Shown in pieces: positions 16,977-25,929 of a stretch of DNA of 48,824 bases; within the stretch, counting starts at the first letter, position 1, and every line of letters begins with the position of its first letter. This stretch comes from Rhizobium chutanense (GTDB lineage: Bacteria; Pseudomonadota; Alphaproteobacteria; Rhizobiales; Rhizobiaceae), in contig NZ_NWSV01000036.1 of the NCBI RefSeq assembly GCF_002531935.1, positions 1 through 48,824 of the forward strand. Reading direction: 5' to 3'. Both the position numbers and the translations under genes were made by a program. The notes under the pieces were generated by a model. It worked only from the letters and a program-made list of their open reading frames with translations, searched no databases and was not told the origin of the DNA.

Positions 16977-17684
16977 GCCGGCGTCAAGCGACGGCCCAAG
17001 TCCCACACTCAGAACCAAGGCCTTACATGTGAAGTCTTTGGATTTGATTGCCGCCCATCCGCTCAATCGACATCGCCTGGCAAAATAGCCTCTCAAGGGC
17101 GCCTACCTTGGCTGGTTCCGTTCTGTGAGGGCGACACGCAAGACACCTTGGACCCGCCGAGGGAGCCAAATTTCGCCCTGAGGCACGCGTCCCCTCGCAC
17201 GCTCGCTTGCTGGGTGGCCGCGAATGCGGCAAGCCAATGGGCGCGCAGACTTGAAGCTTCAGGATGGTGAGCCGAACCGTCGGAATCGGCTGCGGCTGGA
17301 GTCTGAGTGCAATTGGATGGAGTTGGGTGGGGTTCATCCCTTAAGGAAGTTGGGCATTGCAGCAGACACGAGCGTTGTGCTGTGTTTGTTTCCGATTTGT
17401 GCGTCTAGGATCGCATAATGGATCGAAGGGAACTGGCCCGGCAGGCGAGCAAAGAAAGACAAGGTTGACAGGCGCATTGCTTCTTCGATTGAGGGTTCGG
17501 CAGTTAAAATCTTTTAAGACTCCGGCGATGCACAACAAGGAAGCTCGCCGATAAGTTGCCCACGTGCAACTTTTGAATCAGTACGGTTTGACTTCGTTCA
17601 GGGCCAATGTAGCCTCACCCGTCTCATCCCCCATTCGACTGGCCACGAATTCTGCTCCTGGAAAGGTGAGGTGGACATTCGAGC
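16977..17684. other. 708-bp stretch without a supported gene
   Basis: Open frames here have low-complexity, Arg/Pro-rich translations. No RNA, repeat or operator is evident. It marks the right side of the defence island and the start of the syrB region. Confidence 0.4.
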
Positions 17685-18449
17685 GTGGCTATAGACGGGC
17701 AGTCCGGTAATCGTTATTTCGGATACACCACCCCATCACCAAATCATCCCGTGAATTTTTCAAGGGCTTTTATATTGAAAAAAGTGCAACGCAGTTTTGC
17801 CGTCGAGTACAAAAGCGGCAGACGAAAACTCGATACTAGGTCGAACTCGATCTGGGGCAACGTGGACCTAAAATCCGTCGCTCGCGACCTAGACAAAGAG
17901 GCAATGCCGTTTCTGTCGGATAGCTCTCAGAGTGGCAAATCCAACAGCGAAATTTCTCTACCAAAACCAGATCAGGCTGAGTCGTTGTTGACACCGCCTC
18001 TTGAGCCGTCGACAACTGCATCAGATACACAGGAGACGAGCATGGCCGACGAGACTGATACTGCAACCAGTGCCGATGTGCCGGCCGTTGTCGAAACGCC
18101 AATTACGCCGAAGAAACAGCGCAAACCCAGGGCCAAGAAAGCCGCGGCACTCGAAACCGCGTCAGCTGACACTACGGCAGAGCCAGCAGCTGCTCTGGCC
18201 GGCGCCGGTGGTGTGAAGAGGAGAGGGCGCAAGACAAAGGTGGTCGAAGCTGCGGCGAGTGCCAAACGCGCACCGGTGCGCCGCGCTCCAAAGGCTGTGC
18301 AGCCGGCGCCTGCCGCGCCGATGACAGCGATCGATGAAATGGCGGACCTCCTGCAGTTAGAAGAGGAAAATCAGCGGCTGCGCAAGCTTCTGGCTGAAAA
18401 ACTTCGCGCTGAAAATGCCGATCTGCGCAAACGGCTCAAGCTCGATTGA
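17685..18449 (+). CDS. syrB: SyrB-family symbiotic regulator
   Basis: SyrB proteins of rhizobia influence symbiosis and exopolysaccharide gene expression. The product has three parts. Residues 1-77 form a compact basic domain (NRYFGYTTPSPNHPV, LKKVQRSFAVEYKSGRRKLD) seen in other rhizobial SyrB relatives. Residues 78-215 are an acidic and then Ala/Pro/Lys/Arg-rich linker with AT-hook-like clusters (KRRGRKTK). The end is a short coiled coil (LQLEEENQRLRKLLAEKL). A second start at 18042 has a much better ribosome site (AGGAGACGAGC) and would give the 135-aa short form that begins MADETD. Both forms may be made. The GTG at 17685 is preceded by a distant GGTGAGG. Confidence 0.72.
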   Translation: MAIDGQSGNRYFGYTTPSPNHPVNFSRAFILKKVQRSFAVEYKSGRRKLDTRSNSIWGNVDLKSVARDLDKEAMPFLSDSSQSGKSNSEISLPKPDQAESLLTPPLEPSTTASDTQETSMADETDTATSADVPAVVETPITPKKQRKPRAKKAAALETASADTTAEPAAALAGAGGVKRRGRKTKVVEAAASAKRAPVRRAPKAVQPAPAAPMTAIDEMADLLQLEEENQRLRKLLAEKLRAENADLRKRLKLD

Positions 18450-18576
18450 TAAAAGCAGCTGGTCAATCGCCGGCCGCATTTCCATGCTTATCAAGAGATA
18501 AAATTTGGCGACGGTGAGCTGTTGCCGGAATGAAGACTTACTGCCTGCTTGCGGGATAAAACGCGAGGTCGGATAG

Positions 18577-19130
18577 ATGGCGTCTCCCTGGAAATTTCTT
18601 GCCCGACTGGTCTCACCGGGACGCGAACAAAAGCGAGAAAGCGGCTCGACCGAGAAGGTTTCGCCGGAGGCGTTGCCTAGTTCTGGTCCGACTGAAACGC
18701 CTGCCGAGGACAGCCTGAATAGCGATGGTCGGCCGGCAGGCGCGGAGCTACCTCGTCACGGTCAACCCGGTGCAATTTCCCTCAAGCCTGTGCATTCCGA
18801 AGAAGCCGAAAGCGATGTCCACGACAAGGTCGACGGCGAAGTTGCCGAAATCGTGGAGGTCGCTGATCCCGCTATATCAGGTGGTACTGGTTTCGACGTC
18901 ACCGCTGCGAATGATGCCGCTAGGCTCAAGCGAATTGCCGAGTCGCACCGCGCGAGCAAAGGAGCCGCAGCAAGGAAGCGGTGGCGATTGCAGACGATCC
19001 CCAATTTATCCAAACTGCAAACGGGATGAGCCTCGATGACGAGATCAGGATGCTCAGGGATCAGCTGGCCAGAAAGCTAACGTTGCAAAACGCGCAGTTG
19101 AGAAAAATGCTGGAGCGGTTTGAACGATGA
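18577..19130 (+). pseudogene. Second SyrB-like protein, frameshifted near its C-terminus
   Basis: Frame one gives 150 aa starting ASPWKFLARLVSP, a Ser/Glu/Pro-rich linker and a GAAARKRW basic patch, then runs into a stop at 19029. The expected C-terminal coiled coil (SLDDEIRMLRDQLARKL then QNAQLRKMLERFER) continues in another frame from an ATG at 19026 that overlaps that stop. The tail parallels the end of the preceding syrB gene, so the two are tandem paralogues. One small indel before 19026 explains the break; translational re-initiation at the overlapping ATGA could still make the tail as a 34-residue peptide. Confidence 0.6.
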
Positions 19131-19222
19131 GCGTGACGCGCTGCCTGCCTTTTAAGCTTGTTGCAGGTGTCCTTTCAAGGCGATAGAGGCGGCATCCTAT
19201 CTTGCGACCTATCCTCACGACC

Positions 19223-19251
19223 GTTATACTGTTTTTGAAAAACAGTATAAC
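19223..19251. promoter_or_regulatory. Perfect 29-bp palindrome upstream of the nucleotidyltransferase
   Basis: GTTATACTGTTTTT, one central G, then AAAAACAGTATAAC: 14-bp arms with no mismatch. It ends 14 bp before the ATG, just ahead of the CTGGAG ribosome site. The core CTGT-N9-ACAG recalls a gammaproteobacterial LexA box with one extra base; the alphaproteobacterial LexA box (GTTC-N7-GTTC) is different. It is most likely an operator, or a hairpin that hides the ribosome site. Confidence 0.75.
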
Positions 19252-19265
19252 CCTGGAGTCGAGCT

Positions 19266-20360
19266 ATGAAGTCCATCGACCTCATGTATCAGACGATGCT
19301 CGCTGAGCTCGGTCAGCGCTCGCTCGACGCCGCTTGGACGGCCGATTTCCCTCCGGAGGGTCGGTTCACCCCGGCAAACATCAAGGGGCGCAAGTACTGG
19401 TATTTCGACATCCCGGATGGACATGGTGGTACGAAACGTCGTTACGTCGGTTCCGCTGATGATCCGGTTATCGCACAGCGCGTAGCTGATCATAAGCGGG
19501 ACAAGGACGATCTACGCGCTCGCAGGCGCTTGGTAAATACCCTGACCCGCGAAGGCGGGATGATCGCCCCTGACGCCATGTCGGGCGATATCGTCGAGGC
19601 TCTTGCCGATGGCGGTCTCTTTCGGCTCCGGGGTATTCTCATAGGCACGGTGGCCTTTCAGTGCTATTCAGGACTGCTCGGTGTCCGTCTTCCCATGGCT
19701 GCGATCCTGACCGGCGATGCTGACATCGCCCAGGACTATGCCATCAGTCGGGAGGTCGAAGATAGTCTGCCTCCGATCCTTGAGTTGCTGCAGGGCGTCG
19801 ACGCCAGCTTTCGTCCAGTTCCACATCGATCGGGAGCCGCGGTATCGTCAGCGTTTCAGAATGCCGACGGCTACAGGGTTGAGTTCCTGACGTCGAACCG
19901 TGGTTCGGATGACTACATCGATCAGCCGGCGAAGATGCCCGCTCTTGGTGGCGCCAGCGCGGATCCACTGCGCTTTCTCGACTTCCTCATAAGGGAACCC
20001 GTCAGGACAATGCTGCTCCACCGAAGCGGTGTTCCGGTCGTCGTCCCTGATCCGTCCCGGTATGCCGTCCACAAGCTAATAGTCGCCAGCCGCCGAAACA
20101 CGGACGGGCAGGGGCCGGCGAAGCGTGAGAAGGACATCCGACAAGCTGCGCTGCTCTTCGAAGCGCTGCAGCAGACAAGGCGATCTACCGACTTGGCGCT
20201 CGTCTACAACGAAGCATGGAGGCGCGGGCCTACATGGCGAGAAGGTATTCGAACCGGGGCGGGAATGCTGCCAGCACAAGATGCCGAGCGGCTCAACACG
20301 GTCCTGACCGAGGGCGGAAAAAGAAACGGCGAAGAAATTGAACTTCCGTTTGGAGAATAG
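19266..20360 (+). CDS. GSU2403-type nucleotidyltransferase-fold protein
   Basis: The 364-aa protein fits the NTP_transf_8 (GSU2403) family of the DNA polymerase beta nucleotidyltransferase superfamily. The N-terminal ~80 residues hold the family's KGRKYWYFDIPDG and RRYVGS elements. A helical part follows, then the catalytic core: LADGGLFRLRGILIGTVAFQ and the acidic LTGDADIAQD, with the DxD metal pair. Later segments (YRVEFLTSNRG) are consistent with the fold. Relatives occur beside toxin-antitoxin and defence genes, but their substrate is unknown. The gene sits alone behind a perfect palindrome, which suggests tight and possibly self-repressive control. Confidence 0.75.
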   Translation: MKSIDLMYQTMLAELGQRSLDAAWTADFPPEGRFTPANIKGRKYWYFDIPDGHGGTKRRYVGSADDPVIAQRVADHKRDKDDLRARRRLVNTLTREGGMIAPDAMSGDIVEALADGGLFRLRGILIGTVAFQCYSGLLGVRLPMAAILTGDADIAQDYAISREVEDSLPPILELLQGVDASFRPVPHRSGAAVSSAFQNADGYRVEFLTSNRGSDDYIDQPAKMPALGGASADPLRFLDFLIREPVRTMLLHRSGVPVVVPDPSRYAVHKLIVASRRNTDGQGPAKREKDIRQAALLFEALQQTRRSTDLALVYNEAWRRGPTWREGIRTGAGMLPAQDAERLNTVLTEGGKRNGEEIELPFGE

Positions 20361-20439
20361 GCCGTCTTTCAAGGCTAAGCAGTTGATTTGATTCGAAGTC
20401 GTGAAGACAATGAAGATGAATATGGTCCTGCGGGGTCCT

Positions 20440-21284
20440 GTGCCGAATATCTGCATCGCACGGTCTCAGATCTGGCCCCGGCCAGCGCCGGGCAGGCGAA
20501 GCGCTGATCTACATAGCAAGGGGGTCAATCGAGAAGATCGCGGTCGGCGACGTGCTCCTGATACGCAAGGGCGACGTCGTACCGGCCGACGGGGCTCTCG
20601 TCAGCGAAGTCGCGACGATCGACCAGGCGGTCCTGACCGGAGAGCCTTTAAGGGTGCGCATCGCGAGGGATGGCAACATTTCAAGTGGCGCTACGAACGA
20701 GGGGGACGTGATCGAAATCCGCGTTCTAAGTCGCGCCGAGACAGCACCTATGCCGGAATACCGGAATAGTGAGGCTCGTGGAAGCATCGAGGCGCTCCAA
20801 GGCGAAGCTGATGCGACTGGCCGACCGGTTCTCGGTGTGGTTCTTGTTCGCCACGGTAGCGATTGCAGGCGTCTCGGCGTTCATGTCCGGAGACCTGTCA
20901 AGGATCGTGGCCGTGCTGGTCGTCGCCACGCCCTGTCCGTTGATCCTGGCCGTACCCGTCGCACTTGCGAAGGAGGGCGTTCTGGTGAAGGGTGCGGGAC
21001 CTCTCGAGGCACTCGTCCAGGCCACCGTGGCGGTGTTCGACAAGACGGGGACGCTCACCGCGGGACAGCCCGAAGTCGGCCACATCGAGGGATCGGAGCA
21101 TCCTAACAGGATCCTGCGGCTGGCCGCCTCGCTGGACCAGGCGTCGGGCCATGTGGTCGGACGCGCGCTGGTGGACGAGGCGCATAGACGTGGGTTGGGA
21201 GTGAGCCGCCCATCGGAGGTGACCGAGACCGCGGGATCCGGAATCGTCGATGGCGTGCGCGTCGGCGTCGGAGGAGACGCCTAA
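20440..21284 (+). pseudogene. Heavy-metal P-type ATPase fragment
   Basis: Pieces of a P1B-type ATPase in more than one frame. The actuator part reads GDVLLIRKGDVVPADGALV and IDQAVLTGEP (about 20540-20650). After a frame change near 20760 come LMRLADRFSVWFLFA, the ion-channel motif ATPCPLILAVPVAL and the phosphorylation site VFDKTGTLTAGQP. The frame stops at 21284 inside the nucleotide-binding domain. The metal-binding N-terminus, first membrane helices, the GDG hinge and the last helices are missing. TPCPL instead of CPC suggests a Mn/Zn-type subgroup. It cannot work as a pump. Confidence 0.8.
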
Positions 21285-21288
21285 CGGG

Positions 21289-21430
21289 TCAGGCAGCGCA
21301 ATGCGTGTCAAGGTAGTGTTTGACGGCACGCCGGCTGGCACGATCACGCTCGAAGACCGGCTTCAATACCTTCCGCCAGTCGGCGGGGCATTGCTTTAGG
21401 AGGCCATCGACGTCGCGGTCATTCTAAACG
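21289..21430 (-). pseudogene. Short leftover gene 3' end
   Basis: The leftward frame reads ADWRKVLKPVFERDRASR then RAVKHYLDTHCAA and stops at 21289; an upstream stop closes it near 21427. The composition looks like a real protein C-terminus, but the family is not recognised. It lies between the ATPase fragment and the uspA gene. Confidence 0.25.
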
Positions 21431-21443
21431 CCCTTCGCGCCCT

Positions 21444-22265
21444 CTAATGGGCGAGAAGCACTAGTAGCTCGGCCTTGACGAGAAGTTCTCGAGTGACGCC
21501 GCCGAGGATGAACTCACGAAGCCGCGAATGGCCAAATCCGCCCGCGACCAGAAGGTCCGCCTTTCGTTCCAGCGCGGCCGATTGGATGGCGCCTGTCGCG
21601 GTCTCGCCGCCTGCCTGGATCGATACGTCATCCACGTCGAGTCCCGAATGCTTCAACGAAGAGATCAGGAGGGCGCGGTTCGCCTCGTCGATCTCCTTGT
21701 CGTCGGTGATCGAGATGACCTGCACCTTGATCGCGCGTTCGATGAAGACCCGTGCGCTGGAAAGGGCGCGCGCTGCGGTGGCGCTGCCGTCCCAGGCGAC
21801 GGCGATCGTGTCCACACGAGAGTAGACGCTGGTGGCTGGAAATAGCACGAGCGGACGGCCGCTTCCGAATAGCAGCGTTTCGGAGAGTTGCCGGGAGAGC
21901 TCCGAGGCTTCGACGATGGAAAGGTCGTAGCACTTGGCAATTTCAGAAAAGCGTTCATAGACGAACGGTTCCCTGACCTCGAATCCGTGGATTCGCACCT
22001 CGAAGCCAGTTTCCGAAATAGCGTCGGCGATGTGTCCCCGCAGCGAAGTCCCGCTGTCCCGGCTATACCGTTCTGCTTGTCCCCGCCATGTCTCGACATC
22101 GATAACGGTGGGAAAGGGCGGATGGACCTGGGGGATCCGGACTTGTGGGATACTGGCGACGAGATGGGCGTCATTCTGCCTAGCGAGGCCGATAGCATTG
22201 TCGATTATGGCGAAGGAACTCGCGTCGGGATAGGTCGACAACGGGAGATGGAACTGCGGCTTCAT
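21444..22265 (-). CDS. Tandem UspA universal stress protein, 273 aa
   Basis: Two Usp folds in one chain. The second keeps the ATP-binding signature: TIAVAWDGSATAARAL, then a long helix, then GGFGHSRLREFILGGVT, which has the G-2x-G-9x-G-T/S layout. The first domain (SYPDASSFAI-like start to about residue 140) is degenerate in this motif. Such proteins bind ATP and help cells survive low oxygen or starvation. The gene is divergent from a PNPOx-like gene, and a partial anaerobox sits midway between the two starts, about 60 bp from each. Confidence 0.88.
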   Translation of the reverse strand: MKPQFHLPLSTYPDASSFAIIDNAIGLARQNDAHLVASIPQVRIPQVHPPFPTVIDVETWRGQAERYSRDSGTSLRGHIADAISETGFEVRIHGFEVREPFVYERFSEIAKCYDLSIVEASELSRQLSETLLFGSGRPLVLFPATSVYSRVDTIAVAWDGSATAARALSSARVFIERAIKVQVISITDDKEIDEANRALLISSLKHSGLDVDDVSIQAGGETATGAIQSAALERKADLLVAGGFGHSRLREFILGGVTRELLVKAELLVLLAH

Positions 22266-22321
22266 GCTTGCCTCCTGAGGTTAAACTTCCGTCATGATGC
22301 ATGCCGCTGAGAGAGTTCGCA

Positions 22322-22335
22322 TTGCGCTTGGTCAA
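22322..22335. promoter_or_regulatory. Degenerate FNR/FixK box between uspA and the PNPOx gene
   Basis: TTGCGCTTGGTCAA keeps one good half-site (GTCAA) against the TTGAT-N4-ATCAA consensus. Its centre is 63-66 bp from both divergent start codons, close to the usual activator position. It is weaker than the other boxes of this block. Confidence 0.35.
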
Positions 22336-22394
22336 GGCCGCGGCGCAATGAAGCTCCTATAATCGCGCCTTCATCGAAGCTGGAGGACACGGCC

Positions 22395-22850
22395 ATGACG
22401 ATCAATCTGACGGAGATCAACCCCGGTGAGTGCTACCGCATCCTGGAGAACGAGCGTTTCGGTCATCTGGCATGCTGCAAGGATGGGCAGCTCTACGTGG
22501 CGGCGATCTATTTCGCCTTTTCCAACGGCGTCGCCTATAGCTTCACCATGCCCGGCAAGAAGCTCGACTGGATGCGGGGAACGACAAGGTCTGCCTACAC
22601 ATCGAGCAGCGTTCGAGCGCCGGCGGGTGGACGAGCATCGTCGTCGAAGGCAGGTTCGAGGAATTTCCTGACAGCGAGGCGCGACAAAGCGAACGGCTCC
22701 ACGCGTGGTCTTCTCCAAAAGTATTCGGACTGGTGGGAAATCGGCTCTATAAAGCCCCAGGAGTTCCCCATGCCCGATGGCTCTCCTCATGTCTTCTACG
22801 GCATTGCCGTCACGGCCGTGTCGGGACGCAGTGCAGTCAGAACGGAATGA
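22395..22850 (+). pseudogene. PNPOx-like flavin-binding protein with two compensating frameshifts
   Basis: The start (NLTEINPGECYRILEN, FGHLACCKDGQLYVAAIYFA) and the end (LLQKYSDWWEIGSIKPQEFP) belong to the pyridoxamine-5'-phosphate-oxidase-like split-barrel family, which binds FMN or F420-type cofactors. Between about 22577 and 22710 the reading frame is shifted, and the correct sequence (NDKVCLHIEQRSSAGGWTS, VVEGRFEEFPDSEA) lies in another frame. The net result is an open 151-aa frame whose central 45 residues are nonsense. Either both indels are real and the protein is dead or altered, or both are errors. Confidence 0.65.
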
Positions 22851-22999
22851 CCGTCGATGCTCGAGCCGAACCCGCATCCCACAATCGGAGCACCACATGC
22901 CATATCTACGCGGCCTATATCCAAGCGCCACATCTAATTTCACCTCGCACCCGCGTTTCGCGCGGGCGCTCTGATTCAAGACGAGATCTTTGCCGGTCG

Positions 23000-23403
23000 G
23001 CAACCGTTCCGCCCTTCCGCACCACGTCGAGCGCCATTGGCACGAGCTCGCCGGCCGGCGCGAAGATGATGGCGGCGTCGAGCGGCACCGGCGGCCTTTC
23101 ACCGGAAAACCCGGTCCAGACGGCGCCAAGATCAAGCGTGAACTTCCGTCCGGCCTCGTTGGTCTGCGGCGGCATCGACATGTCAGACATTCCGAGCATG
23201 CCCTATCGTCTGCTCTGGGGCGAGCGGCGGGTCGTCTCGGTGGCGAACCTGACGCGGAGCGACGGGGCGGAATTCTTCTCGATCGGGAAGGCGGCAGGGG
23301 TCAGATGCTTCACCAGCGTCTACCCCCTCGAGCATGCGAACGAGGCTCTCGACGATCTGCGCGCAGGCCGTGTCTCTGGAGCCGCCGTGATCGTTCCGTA
23401 GCC
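23000..23403 (+). pseudogene. Zinc-type alcohol dehydrogenase remnant with an internal inversion
   Basis: The 3' part is on the + strand: VCGGIDMSDIPSMPYRLLWG, then VVSVANLTRSDGAEFF and finally ANEALDDLRAGRVSGAAVIVP up to about 23403. The segment that should come directly before it (LGAVWTGFSGERPPVPLDAA, IIFAPAGELVPMALDVVRKG, GTV) is present on the - strand at about 23145-23000. The two ends meet correctly if that ~150 bp is flipped. The catalytic and structural zinc regions and most of the cofactor domain are missing. The gene is dead. Zn-dehydrogenases of this kind accompany Usp, PNPOx and HtrA genes in rhizobial low-oxygen blocks. Confidence 0.68.
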
Positions 23404-23413
23404 GATGTTCCCC

Positions 23414-23427
23414 TTGACAAGGATCAA
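23414..23427. promoter_or_regulatory. FNR/FixK anaerobox before htrA
   Basis: TTGACAAGGATCAA matches TTGAT-N4-ATCAA at 9 of the 10 specified positions. It lies 83 bp ahead of the htrA start codon. The following bases TGCGCT also follow the box at 28839. Confidence 0.65.
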
Positions 23428-23509
23428 TGCGCTTTGCTTGCGCTACACAAAAGCTTCTTCGTCAAGACGTCCGCCGACAACCGGCGGCGCTTCCGCAAGG
23501 AGATCAGAG

Positions 23510-24863
23510 ATGTCGCGTTCGTTGCTCGCCTTGGCGGCGCTCTTCATCGCAGGTGAGAGCCTATTGTCGGCTCCAGCCGTTGCAGACAGCCTGTCGCTCG
23601 CGCCGATGCTCCAGCGTGTCGTGCCGAGCGTCGTCAGCATCTCGGTGCAGGGCAGGGAACTCGACGACGCGGATGCAACGCTTGCTGATCCCTTCTACAG
23701 AAAGTTCTTCGGACTACCTGACGACGCTGCGCCGGCAGAGCACAGCTTCCAATCGGCCGGATCGGGTGTCGTCATCGACGAGGTCCACGGCTACATCGTC
23801 ACCAACCAGCATGTCATAGCAAGCGCCTCAAAAATCGAGGTGGCGCTCTCCGACGGCCGACGCTTCCAGGCGAAACTTGTCGGCGCCGATCCCGAGACGG
23901 ATGTCGCTGTCGTTCAAATTCCACCTGATCATCTTGTTCAAGCCGAGTTTGGAAGCGCGTCCTCGCTTCACGTCGGCGACGTCGTCGTGGCGATCGGGAA
24001 TCCCTTCGGCCTGGGCCAGACCGCGACGATGGGCATCGTAAGCGCGCTTGGGCGCCGTGCCGTGGGATCGGAGGGGTACGAAGGATTCATTCAGACGGAC
24101 GCGTCGACCAATCCCGGCAATTCGGGCGGCGCGCTTGTAAGCGAGGACGGCGTCGTGGTCGGGATCAATAGCGCGATCATCGGCCCCGCCGGAGGAAGCA
24201 TCGGCATCGGTTTTGCGGTCCCAGCCGAGACTGTCGGCATCGTGATGCGGCAGCTCATCCTGACCGGCAAGTTGGTACGCGGCGAGGTGGGAATTTTAAC
24301 GCAGGACCTGACGCCCGGTCTCGCAAAGGCGTTCGGCGTCGATGAAGGGGCGGGCGCGCTGGTCAGCGAAGTCCTTCCGGGTTCACCGGCGGCAAATGCA
24401 GGAATTCAGCCGGGCGACGTCATTCGGATGGTCGACGGAAGGACGGTGCGCGGCGCGTCCGACGTTCGAAGGCTTGTGGGATCGCTACCGTTGCAGTCCA
24501 AGCCGTCCTTCCAGATCGACCGCGCGAGCCGAAGGATAGAAGCATTTCCCGTGGTGTCCGACGCACCGGTTGCCGAACCGGCTGCTTCGCGTACCATTCA
24601 TATCGCCCGCGGCCCTCTCGCCGACGCCGAGATGGCGAACTCTCCATGGTCCCGGCGCCCGCGTCGTCGTCGTCGCCGAGGGTTCGGTCGCGGCACAGGC
24701 CGGCCTGCAGCCGGACGACGTTATCGTCGCTCTCGACCAGCAGCCGGTGACGGACGTCGGGCAACTCCTCTCAATACTCGTGAAGGAGCATGCCCGTGCT
24801 CTCATCACCGTCGTGAGGAACGGCCACCGCCTCTTCGTGGCCGCTGACGTGCAGACCCAGTAG
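23510..24863 (+). pseudogene. HtrA/DegP-family periplasmic serine protease, frameshift before PDZ2
   Basis: An AAGGAGAT ribosome site decides the start at 23510. Residues 1-26 are a signal peptide (SLLALAALFIAGESLL). The trypsin-like domain has its His in GYIVTNQHVIA, Asp in DPETDVAVVQI and the nucleophile Ser in NPGNSGGALVSEDG. PDZ1 follows (GALVSEVLPGSPAANAGIQP). Near 24650 the frame is lost; PDZ2 (VVAEGSVAAQAGLQPDDVIV) continues in another frame to 24863. Without the correction the protein ends in an Arg-rich nonsense tail at 24847. Protease and PDZ1 could still work. An anaerobox upstream suggests low-oxygen induction. Confidence 0.8.
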
Positions 24864-24914
24864 CAGCCCGCAGACCGTGTTCTGTCCGCTGAAATTCCAA
24901 GGTCGCTCTCGTGC

Positions 24915-24928
24915 TTGATGAAGATCAA
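24915..24928. promoter_or_regulatory. Perfect FNR/FixK anaerobox before the BON gene
   Basis: TTGATGAAGATCAA is an exact TTGAT-N4-ATCAA match, 59 bp before the start codon of the triple-BON gene. It is the best box in the window. Confidence 0.78.
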
Positions 24929-24986
24929 CGACGAAAATCTGCGGCGCTGTCACGATCGGCACGTCGCAAACCTGAAGGAGGTTGTC

Positions 24987-25634
24987 ATGAACGACATTCA
25001 ACTCAGACAGAACATTCTCGACGAAATGGAATTCGAGCCCAGCATCGACGCGGCTGATATCGGCGTCGCGGTCGATAGCGGGATCGTCACACTGACTGGT
25101 CACGTGCGCTCCTACGCGGAGAAAGAAGCCGCAGAGCGCGTGGTTAGTCGCGTCAAGGGCGTGCGCGGAATAGCTGCCGATATCGAGGTCCGGATTTTCG
25201 GGCCGAAGGAAACAGACGACGACGACATCGCCCGGCGAGCTGTCAAAATGCTCGACTGGAACGTTTCCGTGCCAAAGGATTCGGTGCAGGTGCGGGTCCT
25301 CAAAGGGTGGATCACCTTGCGGGGAGAGGTCGAGTGGCAATATCAAAAGAACGCGGCCTACGACGCCGTGCGGGATCTCGCCGGCGTAGTAGGGGTGTCC
25401 AACCTAGTGGAGCTGAAGCCGCATATTACGGCGGTGGATGTCAAGAAACGCATCGAGGATGCTTTCCAGCGCGACGCCGCTCTTGAGGCCGATGCAATCA
25501 GAATCGACGTCCAAGGCAGAAAGGTAATCCTCTCCGGCAAGGTGAAGACCTGGTCGGAACGGCAGGCGGCGGAGCGCGCTGCATGGTCCGCTCCAGGGAT
25601 CAGCACTCTCGACGACCGACTGACGGTCGGGTGA
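24987..25634 (+). CDS. Triple BON-domain (OsmY-like) protein, 215 aa
   Basis: Three BON domains in a row, each with the pattern V-x-G-x-V-x-L-x-G: VAVDSGIVTLTGHV, VRVLKGWITLRGEV and IDVQGRKVILSGKV. BON proteins stabilise membranes or bind phospholipid and glycan in osmotic or envelope stress. There is no signal peptide from the chosen start, so it would be cytoplasmic. The ATG at 24987 follows a strong AAGGAGG. An upstream TTG in the same frame is part of the anaerobox and not a real start. The gene is intact, unlike most of its neighbours. Confidence 0.88.
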   Translation: MNDIQLRQNILDEMEFEPSIDAADIGVAVDSGIVTLTGHVRSYAEKEAAERVVSRVKGVRGIAADIEVRIFGPKETDDDDIARRAVKMLDWNVSVPKDSVQVRVLKGWITLRGEVEWQYQKNAAYDAVRDLAGVVGVSNLVELKPHITAVDVKKRIEDAFQRDAALEADAIRIDVQGRKVILSGKVKTWSERQAAERAAWSAPGISTLDDRLTVG

Positions 25635-25929
25635 TCGAATATCGGGATTGGCTAGACATTACTGCTCTGCCCACACTCAGCAGCAAGGGCGCCGCTGAGC
25701 GCCCTTCGCATAGAGCCCAATTTCCTTGATCGACTTGCGCGCAGATCTCGTCTTCGGAACGAAATTCCGCACCACCCGTTGCAGAGCCTCCGTCGCGAGC
25801 ACAAGGCGACCATTGATGTTCTTGGAGAGCGACCTTGGGTGGCGACGTAGGCTGGGATCTTCCGCGAAGAAAGATATGAGTCCCCGCAACGGCAGCGCGA
25901 TTGAGGTTTGGGTTTGATTTTTCTAAATT

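Noticed and set aside
17023..17337. Leftward 104-codon Pro/Arg-rich frame
   Set aside because: No ribosome site or motif; composition typical of non-coding GC-rich DNA.
19223..19251. Palindrome as a LexA (SOS) box
   Set aside because: Spacing between CTGT and ACAG is 9, not 8, and alphaproteobacterial LexA uses a direct-repeat GTTC motif.
22371..23135. Leftward 254-codon frame across the PNPOx and dehydrogenase region
   Set aside because: It mixes antisense PNPOx codons with part of the inverted dehydrogenase segment in the wrong frame.
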